From NCBI RefSeq assembly GCF_001039355.2, contig NW_019775456.1, positions 10,025 through 74,024 of the forward strand: a stretch of DNA of 64,000 nucleotides, written 5' to 3'. This stretch comes from Lingula anatina (lineage: Eukaryota > Brachiopoda > Lingulata > Lingulida > Lingulidae). The notes beneath the pieces were generated by a model. That model did no database searches, had not been told where the DNA came from, and saw only the letters and a program-made list of their open reading frames with translations. Below are positions 27,401 to 40,661 of the stretch, piece after piece; the first letter of the stretch is position 1, and every line of letters starts with the position of its first letter. The position numbers were made by a program, and so were the translations under genes.

Positions 27401-30400
27401 AGTTTTGAAAGTTTGAGTTCTATCTAGACAGAGTGATGACGGCAGCTGACAACAATACTGTAATGACTCGATCTTTTCAGTGGGTACAATTTACCTTTTT
27501 TCAGAAACATGTTTTTAGAATCATTACAGCGTAAATTTAAATGTAGCATCTGTGGCGCTTTTTCTTTGCAGAAAATAGTTTGAATAACTCCTTTTTTTGT
27601 TTTATTGCACCCAAATAATAAGGACGTTCGAATTTTAAGTATAAATGAGTAAAGCAAATGTAAATTTTACATTTTCCCCATTGTAAAGATAAAGAGATTA
27701 CAATTTGGGCATATAAAGGCACTGGTATAATAAGGCGGTAAACTTTTGCTTACCTCTATCGTTCATCACATCTCTGAGATTGGCTTTACCCAAAGCTATA
27801 TTTCTAGCCAAAATGGTTGCTTCACCAAGACTTCGCACTGCATTTTCCATTCGTCTTAAAAACACAGACACAATGGTCAAGGTCAATTTCACAATGAAAA
27901 TGTAAGTTTGTATGTATGTATGTATGTATGTGTGTATGTAGGCCTATGTATGCATGTACTCTTATGTGTGTATGTGTGTGTGCGTGCGTGTATACGTGGG
28001 TGTGTATGTGTGTGTGAGTTTTTGTTGCAAAAACTCAACAAGAATGTTCGGATTTTAGAAATTAATGATTTTAAATTTACTATATCTATAAATTGTGTGT
28101 GTGTGCAGAGAAGCTTTTCACCATCTGCTTTTTTACAGATCAAATGTTAATCCTTTACATACGGCAGACAATACAAAGAATAAACTAATTGTTAGTTCAA
28201 CTGAGGGTTCAAAAGGAATGTTCAGTTCCTTTCCCAACTACAGAGTCATTTCGCAAATAATGTTTAGCCACGCGGTTAAACACCAGGCACTGATGAAGTG
28301 CCACTATATGTAACACTGCACACAATTCATTTGGGAACATCGAAAAAACAGCTTCTACGAAAAAAAAAATATAAAATTCTTTAGTGATTGCAATACGTAC
28401 ACGGACGGCATAATTCTGTCCAGAAATTCCACTGTGGCCAAGTTCAGAGTGGTTTTGGACTCGATCGTCTTCGGAACAATCCCATCATGGAGTTTAAAAA
28501 CCACCCTCTTGTCCCTGCGTCTAACATGCATGATTAGACCATGTCCTAACCACATGGACTCTGCGTCTGAGTTGTACTGCGGCAAACAGATGCTTCTAGA
28601 TGATGGCTCGCTACGGGTCGACTGAAGGTCAATTGGGCAACCGCCAGTAGCACCACTGTCAGTGACGCATTGGGAGTCAGGCTGAATGTTGCGGTATACA
28701 ATGCACACATACCCTCTGTACTCGCCGGTGTCTACGATTTTATCAGGGTTAACGGTCGGATCATTGTCATCATCCTGGCTGGAGGACAGCCTGATACCCC
28801 GGTCTTCGCAGAAGGTGTCTCCTAGCACTACGCTCCCATACCAGTTCCTATGTTTCTTCATCCAAGATACTCTCACGTTCCGGACGGTCAAAGAAACTTC
28901 GTCTATGACAGCCGCTTGCGCGCCCTCTATCTGCAGTAGAGGGATCAGAGTTGACTGATAGGTCTTCTCGTCTGTATATTTCATTTGTAGAGGTTTTACT
29001 GGGGAAATGTCACAAAAACAGGCCACAGGGTCGTCGTGGTGTTTTAAGCATATGTGCACATTGGGCGACAGGCTCATCATAGACAGCCTGGGACATAGAG
29101 AACCTCTATGGAACTTGACCTGAGCTAGAACTCGGACAACTGTCCCAATGCTCATTTTTAGCTGGAACTTAGATTCCTTATTTGCGATAGTCCCGTCTCT
29201 GTTGCGATAGGCATCAGTGTTTATGTTGACACTGGATTTTGCTTTTTCACCTTGAGCTAAGCTAGCTACATTTTCGTGTTCTGTTTGGATCAATGTCGAA
29301 AGAGCCTGGGAATTTTGTTGGCTAACAGCCTAAATGATGTCGTCCCACACACGTATAGGCAACGGAGTCAGGAACTGATTTGGGTTAACATCATGCCAAT
29401 CCTGGGCGCTTTGTTGTCTTTCCCCGTCCGGGGGTTTTGGAACTGCCACCCTGTCATATAATTTCTTCTTCCATTCTAGAGGACAAAACTTGACATGCGC
29501 ACCTGTGCCTTGCTCTAAACTGGGTCTCTGGTTCAGGCCCATAGAGCCAAAGCGCAGTCTCAGATGCCTCGAGGGGATGTCTTTACAACACGGTAAGCGT
29601 AGCTGGATAAAGGAATCGTCCAATGCAGTTACTATTGGAAGTATGGTGCTCGTCGTGTTCTCTTTCAACTGGAGGCAGAATTGCATGAGTTCACATGCAC
29701 CATGGAACTTCTTGGCTTTCCTGTGGAGCGCATTCATCTCCTTGCAAATTTCTTCCAATTCTTCTTGGGAATAAGGCGGAGTGTCATCTGCCTTGTCAAG
29801 CATGGCGTGTACAAACCGGTGGACTACGATGTCCACGTATCTTCGTATCGGAGACGTAAACCAAGTGTAGTCCGTCAAGTTCAGTCCGTGGTGCTCTTTA
29901 TACTGGGACGGGTTGGCAGCGGAACTGCAAGCCGGTCGGGTCGGTCGTTGGAGTTCGATAAGGTTCCAGTGTGCACTGTATATTAAAGGAGCATGCTGTT
30001 CTCTGGAAAATATCTCCAAAAGTTCCTGCCCACCCCCATTCCTGGAAAGCTCAAGTGCTTTCTTCCACAGCGCTTCCCTCAAATGCAGCGTAGCCAGCTG
30101 CCTCTGCTTTGATCCAGGTGGTGCGTTTGTGTCATATTTTCGTCGGTAATTTTTCAATGTGGTGGAGTGCTTGGCTACTTGGTTGAACTCTTTTTGCCAC
30201 ATTTGCAAAGCTGAATCCACAGGAGGGTCTTGCACAAGTAGAAGAACATGCTGAAATGATTCGCCAAGGGATCGCCCTATGGTCACGTTAGCCAAGATCA
30301 TGAATTCTTCCACAGTCACGTGAGCCATAGGGGCACCGTTGTCCTGAAACTGGTTAAAAGCAGACCCCTCTTTCAATCGCTGGGCCTGAATTTTACTTGC

Positions 30401-33400
30401 AATGTGATGTAATTTTTTCAAAGTGTTGCTTATTTCATTTGGAAGTCCTGTCCCGCACAGTATGTCCTCTGCTTCTTCATAGGATAATTTCTGTTTCGAT
30501 TTCACCACCGTTCTCTTAATGGTATGTTTGGAAACCTTGTTTAATTTTTTATCAAAATCAAAGAATACTGAAAGTGCCAGCCTATCTTCTCCCTCGACGA
30601 GACTACACATGGATGTTGTGAGTTCATCCGGTAGCATGAATATGCGTGGTTGATCATGGGGAGGATAAAAGCTGACACCTCGTGCTCGAGCCTCTTTGTC
30701 GATCAGGTCATCCTTCTTAACAAAATACGTGACGTCAGCGATGTGAACCCCGATGCGGGTGATGTCGTCTCCTATTTCTTCAACACTCAATGCGTCGTCG
30801 ATATCTCGTGTATCGGCGGAGTCAATTGTCAGGGTCACTACGCCCCTGTAGTCCAATCGTTTTTTAATCTCACGCGCGGGGATTTTTTTGTGTTTTTTGG
30901 ACAAAGCCTTTACTCGATCAGCAACATGTGTTGGGAACGTTTTAACAAGGTCGTGTTGAATCATGAGTAGCCTCATTTCTCTCTCTAGTGATGCGCTACC
31001 CTTCAAGACACCAACAGCAACCCCAAGAGGAAAAACATGGAAGGGCTTCCATTTCAGGTATCTTACCAAGAGTATGATGTCATCTTTGTATTTGGCCTCT
31101 ATCTTCATCTTCTTTTTGTATTTCAATTGGCCGTTATATTCTACAGAGTATATAGGGACATATGATTCATCTTTCTCCTGGACGTNGGCAGAATTGCATG
31201 AGTTCACATGCACCATGGAACTTCTTGGCTTTCCTGTGGAGCGCATTCATCTCCTTGCAAATTTCTTCCAATTCTTCTTGGGAATAAGGCGGAGTGTCAT
31301 CTGCCTTGTCAAGCATGGCGTGTACAAACCGGTGGACTACGATGTCCACGTATCTTCGTATCGGAGACGTAAACCAAGTGTAGTCCGTCAAGTTCAGTCC
31401 GTGGTGCTCTTTATACTGGGACGGGTTGGCAGCGGAACTGCAAGCCGGTCGGGTCGGTCGTTGGAGTTCGATAAGGTTCCAGTGTGCACTGTATATTAAA
31501 GGAGCATGCTGTTCTCTGGAAAATATCTCCAAAAGTTCCTGCCCACCCCCATTCCTGGAAAGCTCAAGTGCTTTCTTCCACAGCGCTTCCCTCAAATGCA
31601 GCGTAGCCAACTGCCTCTGCTTTGATCCAGGTGGCGCGTTTGTGTCATATTTTCGTCGGTAATTTTTCAATGTGGTGGAGTGCTTGGCTACTTGGTTGAA
31701 CTCTTTTTGCCACATTTGCAAAGCTGAATCCACAGGAGGGTCTTGCACAAGTAGAAGAACATGCTGAAATGATTCGCCAAGGGATCGCCCTATGGTCACG
31801 TTAGCCAAGATCATGAATTCTTCCACAGTCACGTGAGCCATAGGGGCACCGTTGTCCTGAAACTGGTTAAAAGCAGACCCCTCTTTCAATCGCTGGGCCT
31901 GAATTTTACTTGCAATGTGATGTAATTTTTTCAAAGTGTTGCTTATTTCATTTGGAAGTCCTGTCCCGCACAGTATGTCCTCTGCTTCTTCATAGGATAA
32001 TTTCTGTTTCGATTTCACCACCGTTCTCTTAATGGTATGTTTGGAAACCTTGTTTAATTTTTTATCAAAATCAAAGAATACTGAAAGTGCCAGCCTATCT
32101 TCTCCCTCGACGAGACTACACATGGATGTTGTGAGTTCATCCGGTAGCATGAATATGCGTGGTTGATCATGGGGAGGATAAAAGCTGACACCTCGTGCTC
32201 GAGCCTCTTTGTCGATCAGGTCATCCTTCTTAACAAAATACGTGACGTCAGCGATGTGAACCCCGATGCGGGTGATGTCGTCTCCTATTTCTTCAACACT
32301 CAATGCGTCGTCGATATCTCGTGTATCGGCGGAGTCAATTGTCAGGGTCACTACGCCCCTGTAGTCCAATCGTTTTTTAATCTCACGCGCGGGGATTTTT
32401 TTGTGTTTTTTGGACAAAGCCTTTACTCGATCAGCAACATGTGTTGGGAACGTTTTAACAAGGTCGTGTTGAATCATGAGTAGCCTCATTTCTCTCTCTA
32501 GTGATGCGCTACCCTTCAAGACACCAACAGCAACCCCAAGAGGAAAAACATGGAAGGGCTTCCATTTCAGGTATCTTACCAAGAGTATGATGTCATCTTT
32601 GTATTTGGCCTCTATCTTCATCTTCTTTTTGTATTTCAATTGGCCGTTATATTCTACAGAGTATATAGGGACATATGATTCATCTTTCTCCTGGACGTTG
32701 TCAGGAAATCCAAGGAGCTTAATCTTAGGAACTGTCTGGCATATTGGCTTTGCAAGGTTACTGCTGTAGTCGTCAATGGTACATGCAAATCGAGAGAACT
32801 TCTTGACACGGGGTTCGAACCATACACCAATAACTTTTCCTCTGTATGTATGGCTTGGTATTGGATCTTTTTTAGGTGGGTTAAACACTTCAACGACAAC
32901 ATCCGATTCATTAAAAGCAAGCCCAGAACGTGTTCTGCCGTATAGTTCAATACGCGGTATTTGTTCATTTGTGCCTATCGGAATTGCATGAGCCTTCTGG
33001 TTGGTTTCTATGTAAAGGGTGCAGAGTTTATATTTTGAAGGATTCTCCCGTAATATTTTTTCCAGCATGAACTTTGAGTGAAAATCATACAAATTGTCGC
33101 CAAAATAATCATCTTCAAAAGATTCTAAAAATGGGTCTGCGTATAGAGCATCGTTGAAGTCCTTCTCCATGAATTCTTCATCTAGCATGTTTACTTCCTC
33201 TTCTTCATCTGGTGGGGCAACATGAATCATCGATTCTTCCAAAGGCTCGTCCTCAACCGCCGCAGTGGATGGCGTACAAACACCCTCTTCATCTTGGGTT
33301 GCTCCAGATGATTGGACATCTGCAAAGTCGGGAACTTTTGATGGAAGCCATCTGCCTGGAAAATAATTAAATGTATTTTTCAATTAGGTTTAAATGTCAA

Positions 33401-36400
33401 CTCTGGTTGCTATATACTGAACAAGAAAAGGGTAATATCGTGTCTAATGAACCTGCAAAATATTTGTTGACAATAGCCTATCTGTTGATGTTATACCAAT
33501 TATGAATTAAATATCTTCATTGTCATGTTAGTTAGTTACAATTGAAAACAAAAAAAAAAAAAACAAACTAAAAAAAAAAAAAAAAAAACGCCCAGCGCAG
33601 AATAGTTAACTTAGCAACCAACTTTATATATCATATTTAACAGTATAATATTACACACATTAATAGTTCCCCCGCCAAAAAAAAAAAAAAAAAAAAAAAA
33701 AGGACCGATGACTAAATTGTTAATCAGATAAGTGTCAACCCATATTTGCAAAATTCATTCCTGTAATGACAGCCTAATATCCGATTCAATGTGGGATTTT
33801 TCTTTCAAACGTCCATGTTTGGGCCATAGGGAAGAACGTTAACGCACGTGTTTTTTCATTAAAAAGTCGCTCTAAATCCGCCTGATCCTCCTGATCCTCT
33901 TCTGTTATTGGCTGACCAAGATCCGTTTCTGTTGATGCTATAGTTTCTGGGGGTCTTCGACCAGTTTTAATGGCATCCTGGAAAGAATCCCTTACTCTTT
34001 AATCATGTTACAGTAAACCGTATTAGTAAGAGTGGGAATTTTCTGCATAGCTGAAGTGTTGCGTAATGGGCACTCGGAACTCCATAACTCTTACTCAGTT
34101 TAATTAACATCAGATTTAAAGTGCGCACAGACGTGTATACACTGTAACAAACTGTAATGTGTAATTGTGTTTTGTTTACATGTGCACATTTCTTTAAATA
34201 CAGTAATGATGTGGGTTGAAGTTATTTTGGTACCCTCTGAATACCTCTTCATGAAAATAATGTAAAAGTATCCCGGTTTTGCAGCTTCACAACTAACGAA
34301 CAAAGTCGAGATCACATCGGGAATGCGTCGCACGTGCGTCACCCCCACGCCTGGTGTATAAAAGGCGTGCTCACGACGCAAGCTCGTGTCTTTAGCCTAG
34401 GTCCCAACCGAACGTACGGGTTGCTACGGGTTGCTACGTGTGGTCTCCTAAAAATGGGGAAAACGTGGGAATTCGCGCGTGAGGAGCACGTCCATCGCGC
34501 GACTTTTGGAGGACGCAAACAGCTTTTCACAAATTACTTGATTTTTTCCCTGCGATCTAACTACGTCTTAGCCGGACGCAAGGAACCTAAAAACCGTGCG
34601 TCCAAAACGTAGTTGGGACCTAGGCTTTTACAATGAACGTAGACTGTGTAACGTGTGCAACAATTTTCAAAATTTTCAATTTTTTGCTCAATTTAGTTTC
34701 TAATATTCCTCCAAAAAGGCAAGAGAAAGAAGCTTAGATATTAGAAAAAAGGGAGGAGGAAGAAGAAAGAAGGGGAGAACAGGAAGCAATACTGACGTAC
34801 GCCTTGAGTACGTCATCACAAATGTGTGTGGCAAGTGTGAAGCAAAACTGACGTAAAAGGACACCACTTTCGCCGTGCGTTGCATTCCCTTCGTAAGTGG
34901 TGAGTGTGTCACTTACGTAGGAAGGAAGACAAACTCAAGAAATGATTGCAATTTCCACGGCCATCGCTCCTTGCAATTAGCGTCACTACTTGAAAGGACA
35001 ACACATGTGGCCCTTGCGACTCCCAAGGCAGACTTTCCTCTACCTCTACGAGCCCCACGACCTCCACTACACCCAAAATTCGTAGGAGATGTACAGGGTA
35101 CGGTCCTAAAATCCGTACGTCCGGTTGTGACCGAGGCTAAAGTAATCCAACTTTCCACATGAACCATGGGAGGTTTCTAGGTCGGCAATATATGGTCTCT
35201 ACGAGATTAAACATGAGCATTTGAAAAAAAAGAATAAGTTTTTACTGGGCGTGCATTCGGAAGTGAAACACTCCATGTTAAATGTCGAGTCTGTAAATCG
35301 ATATATGGGTCTTACCCTGCTGTCACTTGTAGTGGTCACCTGCCTATTTCTTCTATAATGCCTCGTCATTGTCTTAACTGATTTCGTCGGTTTTTCTGAA
35401 ACAGTAGCAGAACCAAATATCTTCAGTCAATAGTGCGGGTGACGGTAAATATCATATTTAGCAAATGTTTTCTATTGGAAAGGGAAACTATTTAAAACGC
35501 ATATACGTTATGTACGTTAAACAGCATACTAAAATGTAAAATATCCATCTGCTTGTTATTTATGTAACTTAAAGTCATTTCAGCACATATTCGACATGTT
35601 CACGGTGTTTGAATACATAGCTGCATGCGTTTATTTAACTGTTCGGTTATTGTGAATCATATCCCAACATCCACCACTTACTTGTTTTGGCCACTCTCCC
35701 GCTTGAAGCCTGTAAAGCAGGATAATTATTTGAAAAAATAAGCACTGCTAGGCACTATGTGTCGTTTTACAACATGTGGAAAAACGTATGGTCTATCGTT
35801 TAATGTAAAATCACGCATGGCTGTAAAGATAAAATCGAAGTCAATTGTTTACAGTGAAATATTTTGCTACGAACCGTCACAAGTCCCGCTATCCAATCCG
35901 GATCGTACTTAAGTGACTCCCTTGTCTCTACGGCCTCGATTTCATCCTGCGTTCTTTTCAATCTTCGAATCTCGCTTTCTCTAGCTTCCTGCAAAATTAC
36001 GTAAAACATGCACACGCCACCATCAATATTTAAGTAATTACATGTATATATCAAAAGTAGATATTAACGGTACTGTCATCTTGTTTGATTGAACAAAAAA
36101 AAAAAAAAATAATAATAAAATAAATAAATAAATAATAAAAATAAAAATAAAAATAAAAAAAAAATCATTGATGGTGATTAATCAGAAAGTATATTTTGGA
36201 CACAGTGCAAAAATAAAACTAAGTTGGGTTCCACTCCAAATATTGTTTTTTATCTATCCTGAATAAATCCATTAAACAAACATATTATCAAATAAAATCA
36301 AGGTGATCAGATTGTTTGATAACATTGATCAGGTGTTGCGCATGCGCGGAGGAAACAATTTGACTTTTTGGTGCTCTGATACTTTTGGAGTTCTATGAGC

Positions 36401-39400
36401 GATAAAGTGCAGCAATTTACATTGTGGAAGTGCAAGAGTTTCGGGGAGCGTGTAGATACACTAGGAAGAACGTGAGTTGAACAGAAATGAGAGGAAAGAA
36501 AGGAAAAAGGAAGAACAAAAGTCCTAATCTGAGTGGCGAAAAGGAAAACAAAGTGAATAAAGTGAGTAGTTCTCAAACTGAACAGAAATCACCGACTGAA
36601 TTACGCTTAGGTGCTACCAGTTCTGTAAGTGACGTAACGTATCTTCAGTCAACTCCACTAATGACTGATCAACCACGAATATACCCACAGGGCCAGATGA
36701 CGGGTTTTTTTCCACCAAGCCCAATAGGCCTACCTATGCGATCACTGCCTCTTACTAGTAGCAGTAACCCGCAAGGCGATCTGTTTTCCTTAATATCATC
36801 GCTGTCTTTGAAAATGGATGCAATGAATACAAAGCTAAATAAACTGGATTCCATAGACCAACGGTTAACCAAACTGGAGCTAACAATGAGCAATGGCACT
36901 AGTGATCTGAAGGGGGCAAATACAAAAATCGGCGAGATGGAGGATGGCCTTATACTCATCAATACAACATGTGAGGACAATAAGACAAATGTAAAGGAAA
37001 AAGAGGGCGCTGTAAAGAAGCTAGATGACAAATTCAGGAATTTGAAAAAAGAAAATGAAATCTCAAAAACGGAGATAGCTGGATTGAGAGAGGACCTAAG
37101 TGAACTGAAACAGAAACATCTTGAGTTACAGACCCGCTCCATGAGGGAGAACTTAATCTTTGACGGCATACCGGAAAATCGAGAGGAGAGCGCCGAGGAA
37201 GTAATTAAGCAATTCCTATCGGAGGAAATGGGAATTACTGATGAAATAAAATTTGAAAATGTTCACCGTATGGGAAAGCACATACCAGGGAAACACAGAC
37301 CGATCATCGCCAGGTTTGGGTCATTTAAGGACAAGGAGATGGTCAGGAAAACCGCCCCACGTGCGTTGAAAGGAAAACGATAGAGAGTCAATGAACAATT
37401 TCCCAGGGAAGTCAACGAACAGAGAAAGATGCTGATATGCAATAGTTGGCTTTAACTTGAAACATGGGCCGCTAGTGATAATCAATATGATCACTTCATG
37501 CCTAATTATAAGCATTTTGGAAAACATACGCCTCGCGTGAAGCGAAAAGGAAGACATTCAGGAGGGATATCAGTCTTCGTCAAAGAAAATCTGGTAAATG
37601 GTGTAACAAGAGTGTATGACGACTGTAGTGTCGCAGTATTTCTTAAATGTAATAAAGTGTTCTTTGGATGGGAAAAAGATCTGATTATTTGCTTCACCTA
37701 TATCCCTCCTGAAGGGTTCAGTTTTTACGATGGACGAAAAGAACAAAATGGCATTATACTTTTAAATGAATTTATAACAAAGGCGACGAGTTTAAACACA
37801 TGTTGTAATTTTTGTATTGCTGGTGACTTGAATGCGAGAACGAGTAATATAGATGATTATATTCTTGATGATAATTTAGATTACATATCAAATGATGTCG
37901 GTGACTGCTATGCTGTGGATACTTTTGATTTGGAGAGGAAAAGTAAAGATAAAATCTGTGTATGCTTGATATTCGCATGTTAAACGGGAGGTGTTTGTGT
38001 GATATTGATGGCAATTTCACATGCATAATCCATAGTGGTAGTAGTTTGGTAGACTACATTTTGGTTTCTAGCGACATGTTTGCAAATATAGTTGAGTACN
38101 CGCCTTGGATCAGAAATATTTAAGCAAGGGCAGGGGGCGGTTTTACTCCATATTCGTAGACTTTTCCAAAGCCTTCGACAGTGTGGACCACAGACTGCTA
38201 TGGTTTAGACTACAAAAAATTGGTATTCATGGGAGAGTTTTACGGGTTTTAAAATCAATGTATTCAAAATTGAGGTCGTGTGTTTTAATCTCCCCGGGAC
38301 TTACATAATATTTTGAATGTACTGTTGGAACCAGGCAGGGCTGTATGATAAGTCCATTTTTATTTAATATGTTTCTAAATGAGTTTGTAGAGAGGGTAAA
38401 TGAGAGTGATGTACAATCTATTTTTATTGATGAAATTGTCAGCATTTCGCTTTTATTGTATGCTGATGACATGGTTATTTGTGATGACACTGCATTTGGC
38501 TTACAAAAGAAGATAAATATTTTACAGAATTTCTGTGAAAATTTCGGACTGAATATAAATTTGAAAAAAACAAAAATCATGATGTTTAGACACTCTGGAC
38601 CATTACGAAAATATGAAAAATGGTACTTTGGTGGACAACCGGTTGAAGTTGTAACCCACTACAAATATCTGGGTCTAACTATAACGCCAAGGCTTTGTTG
38701 GGACAAAAGCCACCACTAGTTTAAGTCTGAAAGCAAGAAAGGCAATGATTATGATTGATAAACTTGAATATAACACTGGGTGGGTTAGGTCTGATATTGC
38801 ATTTATGATATTTGATAAAATGATCGCGCCAATTTTATTTTACGGTGCAGAAGTTTGGGGATACCAAGTGTATGACAATATAGAAAAGGTACAACTTGCT
38901 TTCTGTAAAAGGATTCTTGGCGTGGGATCAACAACTTCAACAACAGCGGTCTTGGGAGACTGTGGTAGGTTCCCATTGTTTATAACTTACATCAGTCGGT
39001 GTGTCAAATTCTGGCTTAAATTACTGTGAATGGAAGAAAGCAGATATCCAAAAGCGTGCTACAAGATTATGTTGGTATTAGATCAGGCTGGTCGCATTAC
39101 ATGGGCGACAAAAATTAAAGAAATACTTTTTAGATATGGTTTTGGGTTTGTATGGTACAATCAGGGTGTTGAGAATGAGATATATATTTTTAGAATTTTT
39201 TAAGACAAGAATGAAAGATTGCTACATTCAAGAATGGAACGGCCAGTTACAGAACTCGTCTAAATTAAATATGTATTGTTCATTTAAATCTGTATTTCAA
39301 AAAGAAAATTATTTATTGTTGAATCTCCTGAAAGCGCACTTAGCTGCTTTCGCCAGGCTCAGGTGTGGAAACCATAATCTTATGATTGAAAAAGGTAGAC

Positions 39401-40615
39401 ATGACAACATACCCTCGAACGACAGGGTATGCACACTATGTAAGGATGAAATAGAAAACGAATATCACTTTTTGTTAACATGTGAGATGTACAGGGACTT
39501 AAGAACAAAATATATACCAAACAGGTACACCTGTCAACCAAATATCCAAAGGTTTAGACAGCTTATGTCTTCCAATGACAGAGATTTGATGATTAACCTG
39601 ATTAATTATGTTAATTATGCCTTTAGAAAAAGATAATTTTTTTTTTGCAACGGAAAGTGCACGTACATGAGCTCTCCGCATGCGCAATAGTTACGTTATA
39701 TGAACCATTTACATTTGTAATCTGGGCAAATGCCTTTATACGAAAATAAATTAAATTATTTGACATTGTTTTCAATCAACAAAGATTCATCAGATGTGGA
39801 CTTACACTGGGCAAAATGCTATGTGCCTCCTCTGCCATTTCGATGGCTTTTTTAATATCCCCCTGGTTATGGAACGCCCTCGACTTTAAATCGTACGCCT
39901 TTGCACATAGTGCGCGACATTCGTCTTCTTCCTGTTCACTTTCTATCAGATCAAGAGCTGAAAACGGAGCTCATTACTGAATGTTAAACTCCAAATAAAC
40001 GCAAAAATAAATTATCACGGTTTCAATGGTACTTTTCGTTTAGAAATATTAATCAGTTTGCAGAAGCAAGAAACGGGAATCAAATATACCACCCATTTAG
40101 ATGAAGAACCCGTGGTCCCTTAATTCAATAAAGGTAATTACTTACCTTTTATGCAATGGTCTCCACATAGTTTTGTAAATGTCTGCATCAAAGAAAAATA
40201 TGCAAGGATTTAATCTCGTTATTTAACATTTCCGTTGTTAAACGAATATGCAAAAAGTACAGAATCGTTTGACCAAAGACAAAGATGTACAATTCAGTAA
40301 TATCTAAATACATATGATGTAACCTTACCTGATTTGGGACGTCCTTGTCAGTTTTTGCTATTTCTAAACAGCATTCAGAATACCCCAGAAGCAGTCGAGC
40401 AGTAGTTTGTTTATTCATTATCTGACACTCGCGGACGACGCCAGATAGTGTAAGGACGTCACGGTAGCACAGCAAAGCATGCACAAATTCTTCTTGCTCC
40501 AGACTATCGTCTCCATAGGTATGCAGTTTCTTTATCAAGTCAGGAATACGCTGTAAGATTGCGCATAATTTCCATTTTATTTCATTTGTTTATCGATATA
40601 TTTATCTGCCTGTTA

Positions 40616-40661
<46 letters not shown>

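Larger units (their letters stand above)
36300..39770 (+). mobile_element. L1/Tx1-like non-LTR retrotransposon, degenerate
   Basis: This LINE has ORF1, an endonuclease and reverse transcriptase, and a C-terminal Cys/His knuckle. It lies in an intron of the helicase gene, in the opposite orientation. A single N at 38100 interrupts the element between the endonuclease and RT, and sequence is missing there. Several frameshifts are present, so it cannot move by itself. The exact 5' end and target-site duplication were not determined. Its 3' half occurs again at 41063-41800. Confidence 0.8.

Noticed and set aside
27904-28020. Possible CRISPR-like array of TATG units
   Set aside because: Simple microsatellite without spacers, in a eukaryotic intron.
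29490-33000. Several plus-strand open frames of 70-180 codons opposite the RNB exon
   Set aside because: They are shadows of the strongly coding minus strand and are duplicated with it.
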